The notes: generated by a model from the sequence alone, not told the origin. A DNA stretch of 6,630 nt from Planctomycetota bacterium (GCA_023412695.1 JAEYNG010000267.1:1-6630); one strand, 5' to 3'; numbered from the stretch's first letter, positions 1-5,636 are shown. Made by a program: numbers and translations.

Positions 1-2
1 CG

Positions 3-335
3 GGCGGGGAGTTTTTCTTCTTCTGGCTCTTTGACGGGGCGACGCAGGAGTTTGTCAACTTTGGGCTGGTGAGCGATTCCGGGGCGGCATCGTTCGAGCT
101 TCCCGGGGTGTACTTGAACGGCGGCCAGCCGCTGCTGGCGGACCACGAGTACGAGCTGCGGCTCGTGCTCGCGACGGTGAGCTCGCAGCTGGTGGATGTA
201 CCGATCTTCCCTCATCGGCGGGATGCCGCGCAGTCGTATCTGGAGACGAGCATCCGGTTCACAACGGTGCCCTCGCCGGCGGCCGTCGCGCCGCTGGCGG
301 TATTGGCCCTGCTTCGTCGCTGCCGCCGCGGGTAA
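3..335 (+). CDS. 3' end of exported protein with PEP-CTERM-like C-terminal sorting signal (5' partial)
   Basis: The reading frame is open from the left edge (first full codon at base 3) to a TAA at 333-335, giving the last 110 residues of a longer protein. The GTG at 69 is internal and is not needed as a start. The visible part alternates Phe/Gly/Leu-rich and polar segments (starting GEFFFFWLFDGATQEF) and looks like beta-rich extracellular protein. It ends with VPSP, a hydrophobic Ala/Leu/Val run, and RRCRRG. That three-part tail is the architecture of PEP-CTERM sorting signals, with VPSP in place of VPEP, as is common in planctomycete secreted proteins. By family knowledge the tail would be recognised in the inner membrane by an exosortase-type enzyme; none is encoded here. 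The function of the mature protein cannot be judged. The next gene starts 46 bases downstream on the same strand with its own promoter-like sequence. Confidence 0.8.
   Translation, partial: GGEFFFFWLFDGATQEFVNFGLVSDSGAASFELPGVYLNGGQPLLADHEYELRLVLATVSSQLVDVPIFPHRRDAAQSYLETSIRFTTVPSPAAVAPLAVLALLRRCRRG
267..332 (+). other. PEP-CTERM-like sorting signal (VPSP variant)
   Basis: These codons give the last 22 residues: VPSP, then a 12-residue hydrophobic run rich in Ala, Val and Leu, then a tail with five arginines (LLRRCRRG). This is the motif, transmembrane helix and basic-end order of exosortase substrates. The tail contains a cysteine among the arginines, which is not typical. Assignment is by eye. 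Confidence 0.7.
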
Positions 336-348
336 ACGCTTGGGATGG

Positions 349-357
349 TGGTACACT
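349..357 (+). promoter_or_regulatory. Extended -10 promoter for the 382-1878 gene
   Basis: TGG is followed directly by TACACT, which matches the extended -10 form TGn-TAnnnT. It lies 24 bases before the ATG at 382, placing the transcription start near 364 and leaving room for the SD at 371-374. No convincing -35 hexamer lies at the normal distance, which fits an extended -10 promoter. This is pattern-based only. Confidence 0.45.
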
Positions 358-370
358 GACGGCAGGCACC

Positions 371-374
371 GGAG
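371..374 (+). promoter_or_regulatory. Shine-Dalgarno for the 382 start
   Basis: GGAG ends 7 bases before the ATG at 382. It fixes the start there rather than at the in-frame upstream ATG at 196, which would lie inside the previous gene and give an Arg-rich N-terminus instead of a signal peptide. Confidence 0.7.
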
Positions 375-381
375 ATCGAAC

Positions 382-1878
382 ATGCGGGACCTGCTCAGGG
401 CGGCGGTGGTGTGCGTGGTGGTCGCGTTCTGGGCGTCGCCCGCGGGGGCTGCCCCGCCCGCCGCGCCGCCCGCGGGGACATATACCGGCGAGGGGCTGAC
501 GGTTGTGCTGAAGCGCAGCGGCGAGGTGTACACCGGGACGGTGTCGCTGAACGGGAAGACGTACCCGCTCGATGCGGACTTTGACGAGGATGAGGGGCTG
601 ACCGGATCGTTCGAGGTCGGCGATGACGACTTCGAGTTCGAGGCGGTGTATGAGAACGGGGTGATGAAGTTCCGCACGGGCGGGACGGAGTACGTGCTCC
701 GGGGTGAGGGCGCGGCGAGGCAGCCGGAGAACCCGCTGGCGAAGAAGCCGGGCGCGGGGCCGGAGAACCCGGCCGCCACAAAGCCCGGCGCGGCCAATCC
801 GGGCGAGGCGGCACGACCCGACGCTCCGGCGAGGCCCGCGGCGGCGGGGGATGGCGCGAACGCGGCCGGCACGCTGAGGCTCAAGCGGCTGTCGATCAAG
901 GACCCCGGTATCAACAACATCGAGGCGGTGAGCTTTCTCGTGCCCGAGGGTTGGCGGCACGAGGGGGGCGTGGTGTGGATGCACAGTTACAGCATCCTCG
1001 CGAACCTGCTGATGAAGATCACCGACCCTGCAACGGGCGCGCAGATCGAGTTCCTGCCGATGCAGAACTTCACGTGGATCGAGAACCCGGTGTTCCCGAT
1101 GCAGAACTTCAGCAACTACATGGGCAACATTGTGCATCCTCCCATTCGCGACGCGGGGGAGTTCGTGCGGGCCATGTACTCGCCTCAGGCGCTACCGCAT
1201 TTGCGAGGTGCGCAGCAGGTGGCCGTCGAGCGGCTGCACGGGATCGAGAAGCAGTATGCGCAGGCGGTGCAGCAGGCCCCGGCGGGCGGGCAGGCGTCGG
1301 TGTACTCGGGGAAGGTGCGGTACGAGTATCAGCGTGACGGCAAGGCGTGGGAGGAGGACATCTTCCTGTTCCTAAGTTATTACAGCGGGCAGGGCATGAC
1401 CATCTGGAGCGTCGGGCAGGCGTACGCGTTCCGCGCGCCGAAGGATGCGGGCGGGCTGGACAAGTTCGCGCCGGTCATGACGACGGTGGTGAACACGTCG
1501 CGCGTGAGCCAGGACTGGTTCAGCGGGTACATGTACGTCAGCCAGCTCTTCCGCAACAACCAGATGCAGAGCATCCGCGATGCGACGCGGCTGAGCCAGA
1601 TGATCTCGCAGAACGCCGAGGAGAGCCGCAAGATGTGGTCGGAGGTGTACGCGCAGCGCAACGCCTCGCAGGACCGCATCAACCGCGAGTTCGGGGAGTA
1701 CATCCGCGGCGTCGAGACGTACAGCAACCCGTATGAGAGCCGCGAGGTGCAGCTGCCCGCGGGCTACCGCGACGCGTGGGTGAACGCGCAGGGGGAGTAC
1801 CTGCTGGTTGGGCCGGGCGGGCACGACCCGAACGTGGGCTCGACGGTGGAATGGCGGCGGATGCAGCCGGTGGAGTGA
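382..1878 (+). CDS. Secreted modular protein of unknown function (signal peptide, beta module, repeat linker, conserved C-terminal domain)
   Basis: 498 residues. Residues 1-23 form a signal peptide: Arg at 2 and 6, a hydrophobic core, and cleavage near AGA-AP. Residues 32-108 look like a small beta module built of Gly/Tyr-containing strands (GTYTGEGLTVVLKRSG, YTGTVSLNGKTYPL, FEFEAVYENG, GGTEYVLRG). Residues 110-163 are a Pro/Ala/Gly/Asn linker with two 12-residue repeats starting PENP. Residues 164-498 form a globular domain opening with a strand and VPEGW-type segment (187-191). It contains PMQNF twice (226-230 and 239-243), a probable amphipathic helix at about 385-440 (many Gln, Asn, Arg), and an ending with YSNPYESREVQLPAGY, GEYLLVGP and DPNVGSTVEWRRM. 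That ending resembles a C-terminal pattern seen in uncharacterised bacterial secreted proteins; I know no enzymatic activity for it and see no clear catalytic motif. The protein is probably periplasmic or cell-surface. It is followed by a 117-base gap with no good terminator. Confidence 0.88.
   Translation: MRDLLRAAVVCVVVAFWASPAGAAPPAAPPAGTYTGEGLTVVLKRSGEVYTGTVSLNGKTYPLDADFDEDEGLTGSFEVGDDDFEFEAVYENGVMKFRTGGTEYVLRGEGAARQPENPLAKKPGAGPENPAATKPGAANPGEAARPDAPARPAAAGDGANAAGTLRLKRLSIKDPGINNIEAVSFLVPEGWRHEGGVVWMHSYSILANLLMKITDPATGAQIEFLPMQNFTWIENPVFPMQNFSNYMGNIVHPPIRDAGEFVRAMYSPQALPHLRGAQQVAVERLHGIEKQYAQAVQQAPAGGQASVYSGKVRYEYQRDGKAWEEDIFLFLSYYSGQGMTIWSVGQAYAFRAPKDAGGLDKFAPVMTTVVNTSRVSQDWFSGYMYVSQLFRNNQMQSIRDATRLSQMISQNAEESRKMWSEVYAQRNASQDRINREFGEYIRGVETYSNPYESREVQLPAGYRDAWVNAQGEYLLVGPGGHDPNVGSTVEWRRMQPVE
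724..795 (+). repeat. Two-copy 36-base tandem repeat encoding a 12-residue linker unit
   Basis: Copies are at 724-759 and 760-795. They encode PENPLAKKPGAG and PENPAATKPGAA (residues 115-126 and 127-138). The first 12 bases are identical, and the AAG, GGC and GCG codons later in the unit are also kept. A partial third unit (NPGEAARP) follows. This looks like a flexible spacer grown by tandem duplication between the two folded modules. Confidence 0.75.
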
Positions 1879-1898
1879 GCGGGAATTGCTGGAAAGTC

Positions 1899-1939
1899 CG
1901 CCCGGCGGTCGATGTTCGGTGCCGCACCCTGTCCGGGCG
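1899..1939 (+). repeat. Inverted repeat in the gap after the secreted-protein gene
   Basis: CGCCCGG (1899-1905) is complementary to CCGGGCG (1933-1939), a perfect 7-bp stem. Its 27-base loop can itself fold GGTG (1918-1921) on CACC (1925-1928). It begins 20 bases after the stop codon. No T-run follows, so an intrinsic terminator is not supported, and in GC-rich DNA it may be chance. Confidence 0.25.
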
Positions 1940-1953
1940 CGTGAGGTGGTAGC

Positions 1954-1971
1954 GGGGGGTCGGGGGAGGGG
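1954..1971 (+). other. G-rich tract in the leader of the 1996 gene
   Basis: Runs of six, five and four G (1954-1959, 1962-1966, 1968-1971) are separated by TC and A. The tract ends 11 bases before the SD of the downstream gene. Three G-runs are short of a classical four-run quadruplex; a fourth run (GGG at 1935-1937) is 16 bases upstream. A regulatory role is speculative. Confidence 0.35.
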
Positions 1972-1982
1972 CGTCCGGCTTG

Positions 1983-1988
1983 AAGGAG
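1983..1988 (+). promoter_or_regulatory. Shine-Dalgarno for the 1996 start
   Basis: AAGGAG ends 7 bases before the ATG at 1996. It is one of the strongest ribosome binding sites in the window and fixes this start. Confidence 0.85.
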
Positions 1989-1995
1989 CCTCGCC

Positions 1996-2583
1996 ATGGC
2001 CTTCCTCACCGATCTCTGGCTTCCGATCGTTCTGACGGCAGTTGCGCTGTTCTTCTGCAGCTTCCTCGCGTGGGCGATCCTGCCGCACCACAAGGACGAC
2101 TATTCCTCTGCGCCCGATGAGGAGGCGATGCGCAGCGCGGTGCGCTCGCTGAACCTTGCGCCGGGCCGCTACATGTTCCCGAACTGCAAGGACTCCAAGA
2201 GCATGAAGGACCCGGAGTTCCAGAGGAAGATGACCGAGGGGCCGATGGGGATGCTCAACGTCTGGCCGGTGCCGAGCATGGGCAAGAACATGGCGTTGAC
2301 GTTCCTCACATTTCTTATCGCCAGCGCGTTCATCGCCTACCTCGCGCGGCTCACGCTCCCCAACGGCGCGGAGTTCGCCAAGGTGTTCCAGGTGGTCGGC
2401 GCCGCGGGCATTTTGACCTGGTGCTTCTCGTTCATACCGAACATGATCTGGTTCAACGGCGGCGCACGCGCGATCGTGATGTGCATCATCGACGGCGTCG
2501 TGTATGGGCTCGTCACCGGCGCGGTGTTCGCGTTCCTCTGGCCCGCGGCGACGAGCGGCCTGCCGTTTCCGATCGGACAATGA
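1996..2583 (+). CDS. Conserved four-helix membrane protein of unknown function
   Basis: 195 residues. Hydrophobic segments lie at about 8-29 (starting LPIVLTAVALFFC), 99-118, 128-152 and 157-182. Between helices 1 and 2 is a polar segment of about 65 residues with HHKDDY (31-36), PDEEAMRSAVR (40-50), PGRYMFP (56-62) and KDPEFQRKMTEGPMG (71-85). The layout and these motifs recall a widespread family of small bacterial membrane proteins that I know only as hypothetical; I cannot attach a DUF number with confidence. No catalytic signature or Cys pair suggests an activity. The start is set by the strong AAGGAG. The stop TGA overlaps an in-frame ATG of the cupin frame (ATGA at 2580-2583), so the two genes are probably cotranscribed. 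The protein is expected in the inner membrane. Confidence 0.88.
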   Translation: MAFLTDLWLPIVLTAVALFFCSFLAWAILPHHKDDYSSAPDEEAMRSAVRSLNLAPGRYMFPNCKDSKSMKDPEFQRKMTEGPMGMLNVWPVPSMGKNMALTFLTFLIASAFIAYLARLTLPNGAEFAKVFQVVGAAGILTWCFSFIPNMIWFNGGARAIVMCIIDGVVYGLVTGAVFAFLWPAATSGLPFPIGQ

Positions 2584-2594
2584 CCGGCCGCCGC

Positions 2595-2600
2595 TACGAT
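2595..2600 (+). promoter_or_regulatory. -10 box positioned for a leaderless cupin transcript
   Basis: TACGAT ends 6 bases before the ATG at 2607, so it occupies -12 to -7 if transcription begins at the A of that ATG. There is no SD before this ATG. A weak GGACA at 2575-2579 is the only -35-like sequence, and its spacing is short. The fit supports a leaderless internal promoter but is not proof. Confidence 0.4.
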
Positions 2601-2606
2601 GCGGCC

Positions 2607-3098
2607 ATGCCAAGCCCCTACTCCCGGCGCGCCGAGGATGCCCCAACGTTCTCCGTCGTCAGCGATATCTACCGCGTGCTCGCGAGCGAGGACAGCACGG
2701 GCGGCATGCTCGGGCTGATCGACGCGATCGTCCCGCCCGGCGGCGGGCCGCCGCCGCATGTGCACACGCGCGAGGACGAGTTCTTCTACATCCTCGACGG
2801 CGAGATCACGTTCTACATCGAGTCGGGCGAGGCGATGTCGACACTCCTCGCCAAGCGCGGCACGTTTGTCTTCGCGCCGCGCAACCAGAAGCACCGGTTC
2901 CGCAACGAGTCTGGCGCGACGGCGCGCATGCTCTTCGGCGTTCTGCCGGGAGGCATGGAGCGCCTGTTCGAGGATGCGGGCACGCGGCTCGAGCCCGGCG
3001 CGACCGCGGCCGCGCCGTTCACGGAGCCGGACTTGATCAAGCTTGCACAGACCGCCGCCGAGAGGTACGGCTGCCAGATTTTCCCGCCTGCTGAATGA
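2607..3098 (+). CDS. Single-domain cupin protein (putative metal-dependent, quercetinase-like family)
   Basis: 163 residues from the ATG at 2607. Cupin motif 1 is complete: G45-x5-H51-x-H53-x4-E58-x6-G65 (within GGPPPHVHTREDEFFYILDG). Motif 2 is G85-x5-P91-x-N93-x2-H96-x3-N100, with Asn where the consensus has the second Gly. H51, H53, E58 and H96 are the four expected metal ligands, so a bound divalent metal is likely. The PPPHxHxxEDE-type motif is common in quercetin-dioxygenase-like cupins, but that resemblance does not fix the substrate; the protein could be an isomerase, a dioxygenase or a small-molecule binder. It has no signal peptide, so it should be cytoplasmic. An in-frame ATG at 2580, overlapping the upstream stop, would add nine residues (MTGRRYDAA). 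I prefer 2607 because of the TACGAT spacing and the usual N-terminus of the family. The stop lies 6 bases from the convergent asparaginase stop. Confidence 0.88.
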   Translation: MPSPYSRRAEDAPTFSVVSDIYRVLASEDSTGGMLGLIDAIVPPGGGPPPHVHTREDEFFYILDGEITFYIESGEAMSTLLAKRGTFVFAPRNQKHRFRNESGATARMLFGVLPGGMERLFEDAGTRLEPGATAAAPFTEPDLIKLAQTAAERYGCQIFPPAE

Positions 3099-3122
3099 CG
3101 CAGATCACGGGCGCGCAGCGGG
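3083..3122. terminator. Imperfect stem-loop across the convergent gene junction (weak bidirectional terminator candidate)
   Basis: CCCG-c-CTGC (3083-3091) can pair with GCAG-CGGG (3115-3122), giving eight base pairs with one bulged C and a 23-base loop. The loop contains both stop codons (3096-3098 plus, 3105-3107 minus). There is no T-run after the stem on either strand, so it is not a standard intrinsic terminator. It is the only structure seen where two converging transcripts must end. Confidence 0.25.
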
Positions 3123-4217
3123 GATCTTCTCGGGATGCTCCCAGATCGCGACCTCGAAGCGGCCGCGGGAGTCCGCGGCGGCGCGGAACATGCCGTCGGA
3201 GTTGAAGACCATGGCGATCTCGCCGGTGCGCGACACGGCGATCACGCCGCCGTCGTCGGGCTTGAGCACGCCGTGCACGACCTCGTTTGCCGCCTGCGAG
3301 AGCGGGATGCCCTTGTAGAGCATGCGGTCGGAGATGTCGCGCGCGACGCCGTGGCGGATGAACTCCTCGCCGGTGCCCGTGCCGGAGACGGCGCAGGAGG
3401 CGTTGTTGGCGTAGTTGCCCGCGCCGATGATCGGCGAGTCGCCGATCCGCGCCCAGCGCTTGCCGGTCATCCCACCGGTGCTCGTCGCGGCGGCGAGATT
3501 GCCGGCGGAGTCGAGCACGACGCAGCCGACGGTGCCGTAGTTCGCTCGCGGATCCGTGCCGCTTGATTCCGGGCCGGTGTTTTCGTGCAACAACGACACG
3601 CGCACGCCCTCGGGCAGCTCCGGCATCGGCTCGTTGCGTTCCTTGAGGACCTCGCCGAGGTACTTCCAACGCTTCTCGGTGAAGAAGTAGGACGGATCAA
3701 CGCGGGCGATGTCCGGCCCGAGCGAGTCGGCGAACGCCTCCGCGCCCTCGCGCGAGAGGATGACGTGGCGGGTGCGCTCCATCACCCGCCGCGCGAGCCG
3801 CACCGGGTTCTTCACCGTCGTCACGCCCGCCACCGCGCCGCACTTGAGCGTTGCGCCGTCCATGATCGACGCGTCGAGCTCGTTACGGCCCTCGGCGGTG
3901 AAGACCGCGCCGCGACCGGCGTTGAACTTCGGATCGTCCTCGAGGAACATCACCACGGCTTCGGCGGTGTCGAGGGCTGAGCGGCCGTTCCTGAGCATCT
4001 CGACGCCGAGGGCGAGCGCCTCGGCCAGCGAGCGGGCGTAGGCCTCACGTTCTTCCGGGGGCGCGACCTTGTCCAGCACGCCCGCGCCGCCGTGGAGCGC
4101 GATGGCGAAGGCGACCGGCTGGGCGCGATCGTCCGTTGCGCTCGGTGATCCACCGCTTTGGCACCCTCCGATGCACGTCATGCACATGGCCGCGACTCCA
4201 AGGACGATCGCTCGCAT
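3105..4217 (-). CDS. Isoaspartyl peptidase / L-asparaginase, plant-type Ntn-hydrolase, probable lipoprotein
   Basis: 370 residues. The family hydrolyses isoaspartyl dipeptides and L-asparagine after autocleavage before a Thr nucleophile. That Thr is T229 in NYGTVGCVVLD (codon at 3531-3533). The other active-site residues expected from the E. coli EcAIII enzyme fall at the right spacing: T247 in TSTGG (+18), R257 and D260 in RIGDSP (+28, +31), and T280-G281 in SGTGTG (+51). The N-terminal LHGGAG (41-46) and NAGRGAV (99-105) are also present, so it should be active and self-processing. It is longer than EcAIII (about 320 residues) because of an N-terminal extension: a short signal peptide with lipobox-like IGGC (Cys19), followed by Gln and a Ser/Gly/Asp spacer. 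This suggests lipidation and a non-cytoplasmic location; Cys12 and Cys15 are in the hydrophobic part. The start is fixed by AAGGAGG 6 bases upstream. It diverges from the M28 peptidase gene. Confidence 0.93.
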   Translation of the reverse strand: MRAIVLGVAAMCMTCIGGCQSGGSPSATDDRAQPVAFAIALHGGAGVLDKVAPPEEREAYARSLAEALALGVEMLRNGRSALDTAEAVVMFLEDDPKFNAGRGAVFTAEGRNELDASIMDGATLKCGAVAGVTTVKNPVRLARRVMERTRHVILSREGAEAFADSLGPDIARVDPSYFFTEKRWKYLGEVLKERNEPMPELPEGVRVSLLHENTGPESSGTDPRANYGTVGCVVLDSAGNLAAATSTGGMTGKRWARIGDSPIIGAGNYANNASCAVSGTGTGEEFIRHGVARDISDRMLYKGIPLSQAANEVVHGVLKPDDGGVIAVSRTGEIAMVFNSDGMFRAAADSRGRFEVAIWEHPEKIPAARP

Positions 4218-4223
4218 CGATTG

Positions 4224-4230
4224 CCTCCTT
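4224..4230 (-). promoter_or_regulatory. Shine-Dalgarno for the asparaginase gene
   Basis: On the minus strand AAGGAGG ends 6 bases before the ATG (4217-4215). It is a near-perfect ribosome binding site and decides the start that gives the lipoprotein signal peptide. Confidence 0.85.
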
Positions 4231-4238
4231 CGCCGCGC

Positions 4239-4244
4239 AGCATA
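4239..4244 (-). promoter_or_regulatory. -10 box for the asparaginase gene
   Basis: TATGCT on the minus strand matches TAnnnT and lies 21 bases before the ATG, just upstream of the SD, putting transcription start near 4232. No clear -35 is seen at 16-18 bases; that space is partly filled by a palindrome (4245-4256). Confidence 0.45.
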
Positions 4245-4256
4245 CGCGATTTCGCG
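4245..4256. promoter_or_regulatory. 12-bp palindrome in the divergent promoter region (operator candidate)
   Basis: CGCGA-TT-TCGCG is a perfect inverted repeat with 5-bp arms. It directly abuts the asparaginase -10 box and sits in the 75-base gap between two divergent genes, 37 bases before the M28 peptidase start. The position suits a regulator binding site for both genes, but short CG-rich palindromes also arise by chance here. Confidence 0.3.
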
Positions 4257-4292
4257 AGGAACCGCCGCGACGGGCCCGCGTACCGCCTCGTG

Positions 4293-5372
4293 ATGGATTC
4301 TCCATCAGCATCAACTCAGCCCGAAAACGAGCCCCGCCGACCCTGGTATCGAAGCCGGAACAAGCGATTGCTCGTGCTGTTCTCGCTCATCGTGCTTGCG
4401 CTGGTCTACGGCTATTGCTCGATGATCGTGATGCCGGGTCGCTCGTTCCGCGGGCCGCTCCCGCCGTTCACCGACGCGCAGCGCGAGCTCGCTGCGGAGC
4501 TACGGGCACACGTCGAGGTGCTGGCCGATGCCACGGGCGGCGTCGGGCGCGTCGGAAATCGCAGCACGTTCTACCCGCGGCGGTTCGCGGAGGCGTACGC
4601 GTACCTCGATGATCAGCTCGCCGCGATGGGTTACGACGAACGGCACGCGTACCCGGTGCAGCGCGGCTCGCCGGTGCCGAGTATCGAGGTCATCGTGCCG
4701 GGGAAGGCGACGGGCGGCGAGCGGCCGCGGGTGATCGTCATCGGCGCGCACTACGATGCGTTCCAAGGGACGCCGGGCGCGGACGATAATGCCTCCGGCG
4801 TCGCGGCGACGCTGTACCTGGCGAGGCTCTTCCGCAATGACCCGCAGCCGGCGGAGTTGCGATTCCTGTTCTTCGTCAACGAGGAGCCCCCGGCGTTCTG
4901 GACGGAGGACATGGGGTCGTGGGTGTACGCCAAGGCGTGCCGCGAGCGGAACGACGACGTCGCGGCGATGATCAGCATCGAGAGTATCGGGTACTACAGC
5001 GATGCCCCGGGCTCGCAGCGCTACCCGCAGCCGCTGGCGATGCTCTACCCAGACACGGGCGACTTCATCGGCTTCGTCGGCAGCTGGTCGTCCCGCGGCC
5101 TGACGCGCCGGGCGATCAGCACCTTCCGCGCGTCGGTGCAGTTCCCCTCGGAAGGGGCCGCGCTCCCGGGTATCACCCCCGGAGTCGGCTGGTCGGACCA
5201 CTGGTCGTTCTGGCAGGAGGGGTACCGGGCGATCATGATCACGGACACCGCGACGTTTCGAAACCCGTACTACCACACGCCGAATGACAAGGCCGATACG
5301 CTGGACTACGAACGAATGGCGGTGGTGGTGGAGGGGATCGAAGCGGTGATCCGGGACCTCGCCTCAGACTGA
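4293..5372 (+). CDS. Membrane-anchored M28 family zinc peptidase
   Basis: 359 residues from the ATG at 4293. The N-terminus is basic (PRRPWYRSRNKR, 14-25), then one hydrophobic helix at about 26-47, so it is probably a signal-anchored protein with the enzyme outside the cytoplasm. The rest is an M28 (aminopeptidase Y/S type) domain with the expected metal and catalytic set: H153 in GAHYD, bridging D164 in GADDNASG, catalytic E197 and ligand E198 in NEEPP, E230 in SIESIGYY, and H328 in NPYYHTPNDKADTLDY. SDHWSFWQEGY (301-311) and TDTATFRNPYYH are strong family signatures. By family it would be a di-zinc exopeptidase releasing N-terminal amino acids, though the exact substrate is unknown. No PA or PDZ domain is present. 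The frame extends upstream to 4158, but that part is Arg/His-rich and antisense to the asparaginase start. No SD precedes 4293; GTG at 4290 is an alternative. The next gene follows after 42 bases. Confidence 0.92.
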   Translation: MDSPSASTQPENEPRRPWYRSRNKRLLVLFSLIVLALVYGYCSMIVMPGRSFRGPLPPFTDAQRELAAELRAHVEVLADATGGVGRVGNRSTFYPRRFAEAYAYLDDQLAAMGYDERHAYPVQRGSPVPSIEVIVPGKATGGERPRVIVIGAHYDAFQGTPGADDNASGVAATLYLARLFRNDPQPAELRFLFFVNEEPPAFWTEDMGSWVYAKACRERNDDVAAMISIESIGYYSDAPGSQRYPQPLAMLYPDTGDFIGFVGSWSSRGLTRRAISTFRASVQFPSEGAALPGITPGVGWSDHWSFWQEGYRAIMITDTATFRNPYYHTPNDKADTLDYERMAVVVEGIEAVIRDLASD

Positions 5373-5402
5373 AAGTGCCGCAGGTCCGCCCGGCGCGTAC
5401 GC

Positions 5403-5407
5403 AGGAA
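5403..5407 (+). promoter_or_regulatory. Shine-Dalgarno for the small membrane protein
   Basis: AGGAA ends 7 bases before the GTG at 5415. It supports this GTG as a real start of a gene short enough to be missed. Confidence 0.6.
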
Positions 5408-5414
5408 CAAAGAC

Positions 5415-5636
5415 GTGCCCTCCCCAGTGCTCGCGCTTGGCGACTTCGAGGCCTTTATCCAAGCCCTCATCGGCCTGATCATCATCTGGTTCTGGGCGGT
5501 GACCTTTCTGGTGGTATTCTTCGATAGTGGGACCGCTACGCACAAGATCCTCTGGTGGCTCGTCACGATTCCGCTGCCCGGGGTGAGTTTGGCCCTGTAT
5601 TTCCTGCTCCGCCGGCGGACTCGGCGCCTTCAATAG
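5415..5636 (+). CDS. Small two-helix membrane protein resembling the PLD N-terminal (PLDc_N) domain
   Basis: 73 residues from a GTG start with a fair SD. Two hydrophobic helices lie at about 15-36 (IQALIGLIIIWFWAVTFLVV) and 45-65 (starting ILWWLVTIPLPGVSLALYF), ending in a basic tail LLRRRTRRLQ. The second half, with WW, a Pro-x-Pro-Gly turn, a Tyr and then a positive end, matches the pattern of the PLDc_N domain: the two-helix membrane anchor before the catalytic domain of cardiolipin synthases, also found alone in small proteins. No HKD phospholipase motif follows in this or the next frame, so it is a stand-alone version rather than a truncated enzyme start. It lies 42 bases after the M28 peptidase gene on the same strand and may share its transcript. 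Its function is unknown; an inner-membrane partner role is a guess. Confidence 0.75.
   Translation: MPSPVLALGDFEAFIQALIGLIIIWFWAVTFLVVFFDSGTATHKILWWLVTIPLPGVSLALYFLLRRRTRRLQ

Noticed and set aside
196..381. Upstream extension of the 382 gene to an ATG at 196
   Set aside because: It would overlap the first gene and its sorting tail, gives an Arg-rich non-signal N-terminus, and lacks the SD and -10 seen before 382.
259..1137. Long minus-strand open frame (292 codons) opposite the secreted-protein gene
   Set aside because: The product is mostly Arg, His, Pro and Val with no domain pattern, and it is the antisense shadow of a clearly coding GC-rich gene.
2421..2579. Upstream extension of the cupin frame into the membrane-protein gene
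   Set aside because: The added residues are Arg/His-rich shadow sequence with no cupin character.
1372..2646. Minus-strand open frame of 424 codons
   Set aside because: It runs across two plus-strand genes and their gap, is Arg/His/Pro-rich without motifs or an SD, and is explained by high GC in the third codon position.
4158..4292. Upstream extension of the M28 peptidase to an ATG at 4158
   Set aside because: It is antisense to the asparaginase signal peptide and its SD and lacks any targeting features; 4293 gives a clean signal anchor.
1896..5395. Shared 12-mer GTCCGCCCGGCG after two different stop codons (1896-1907 and 5384-5395)
   Set aside because: One or so 12-base matches are expected by chance in 6.6 kb, and more so at this GC content; the flanks do not match.
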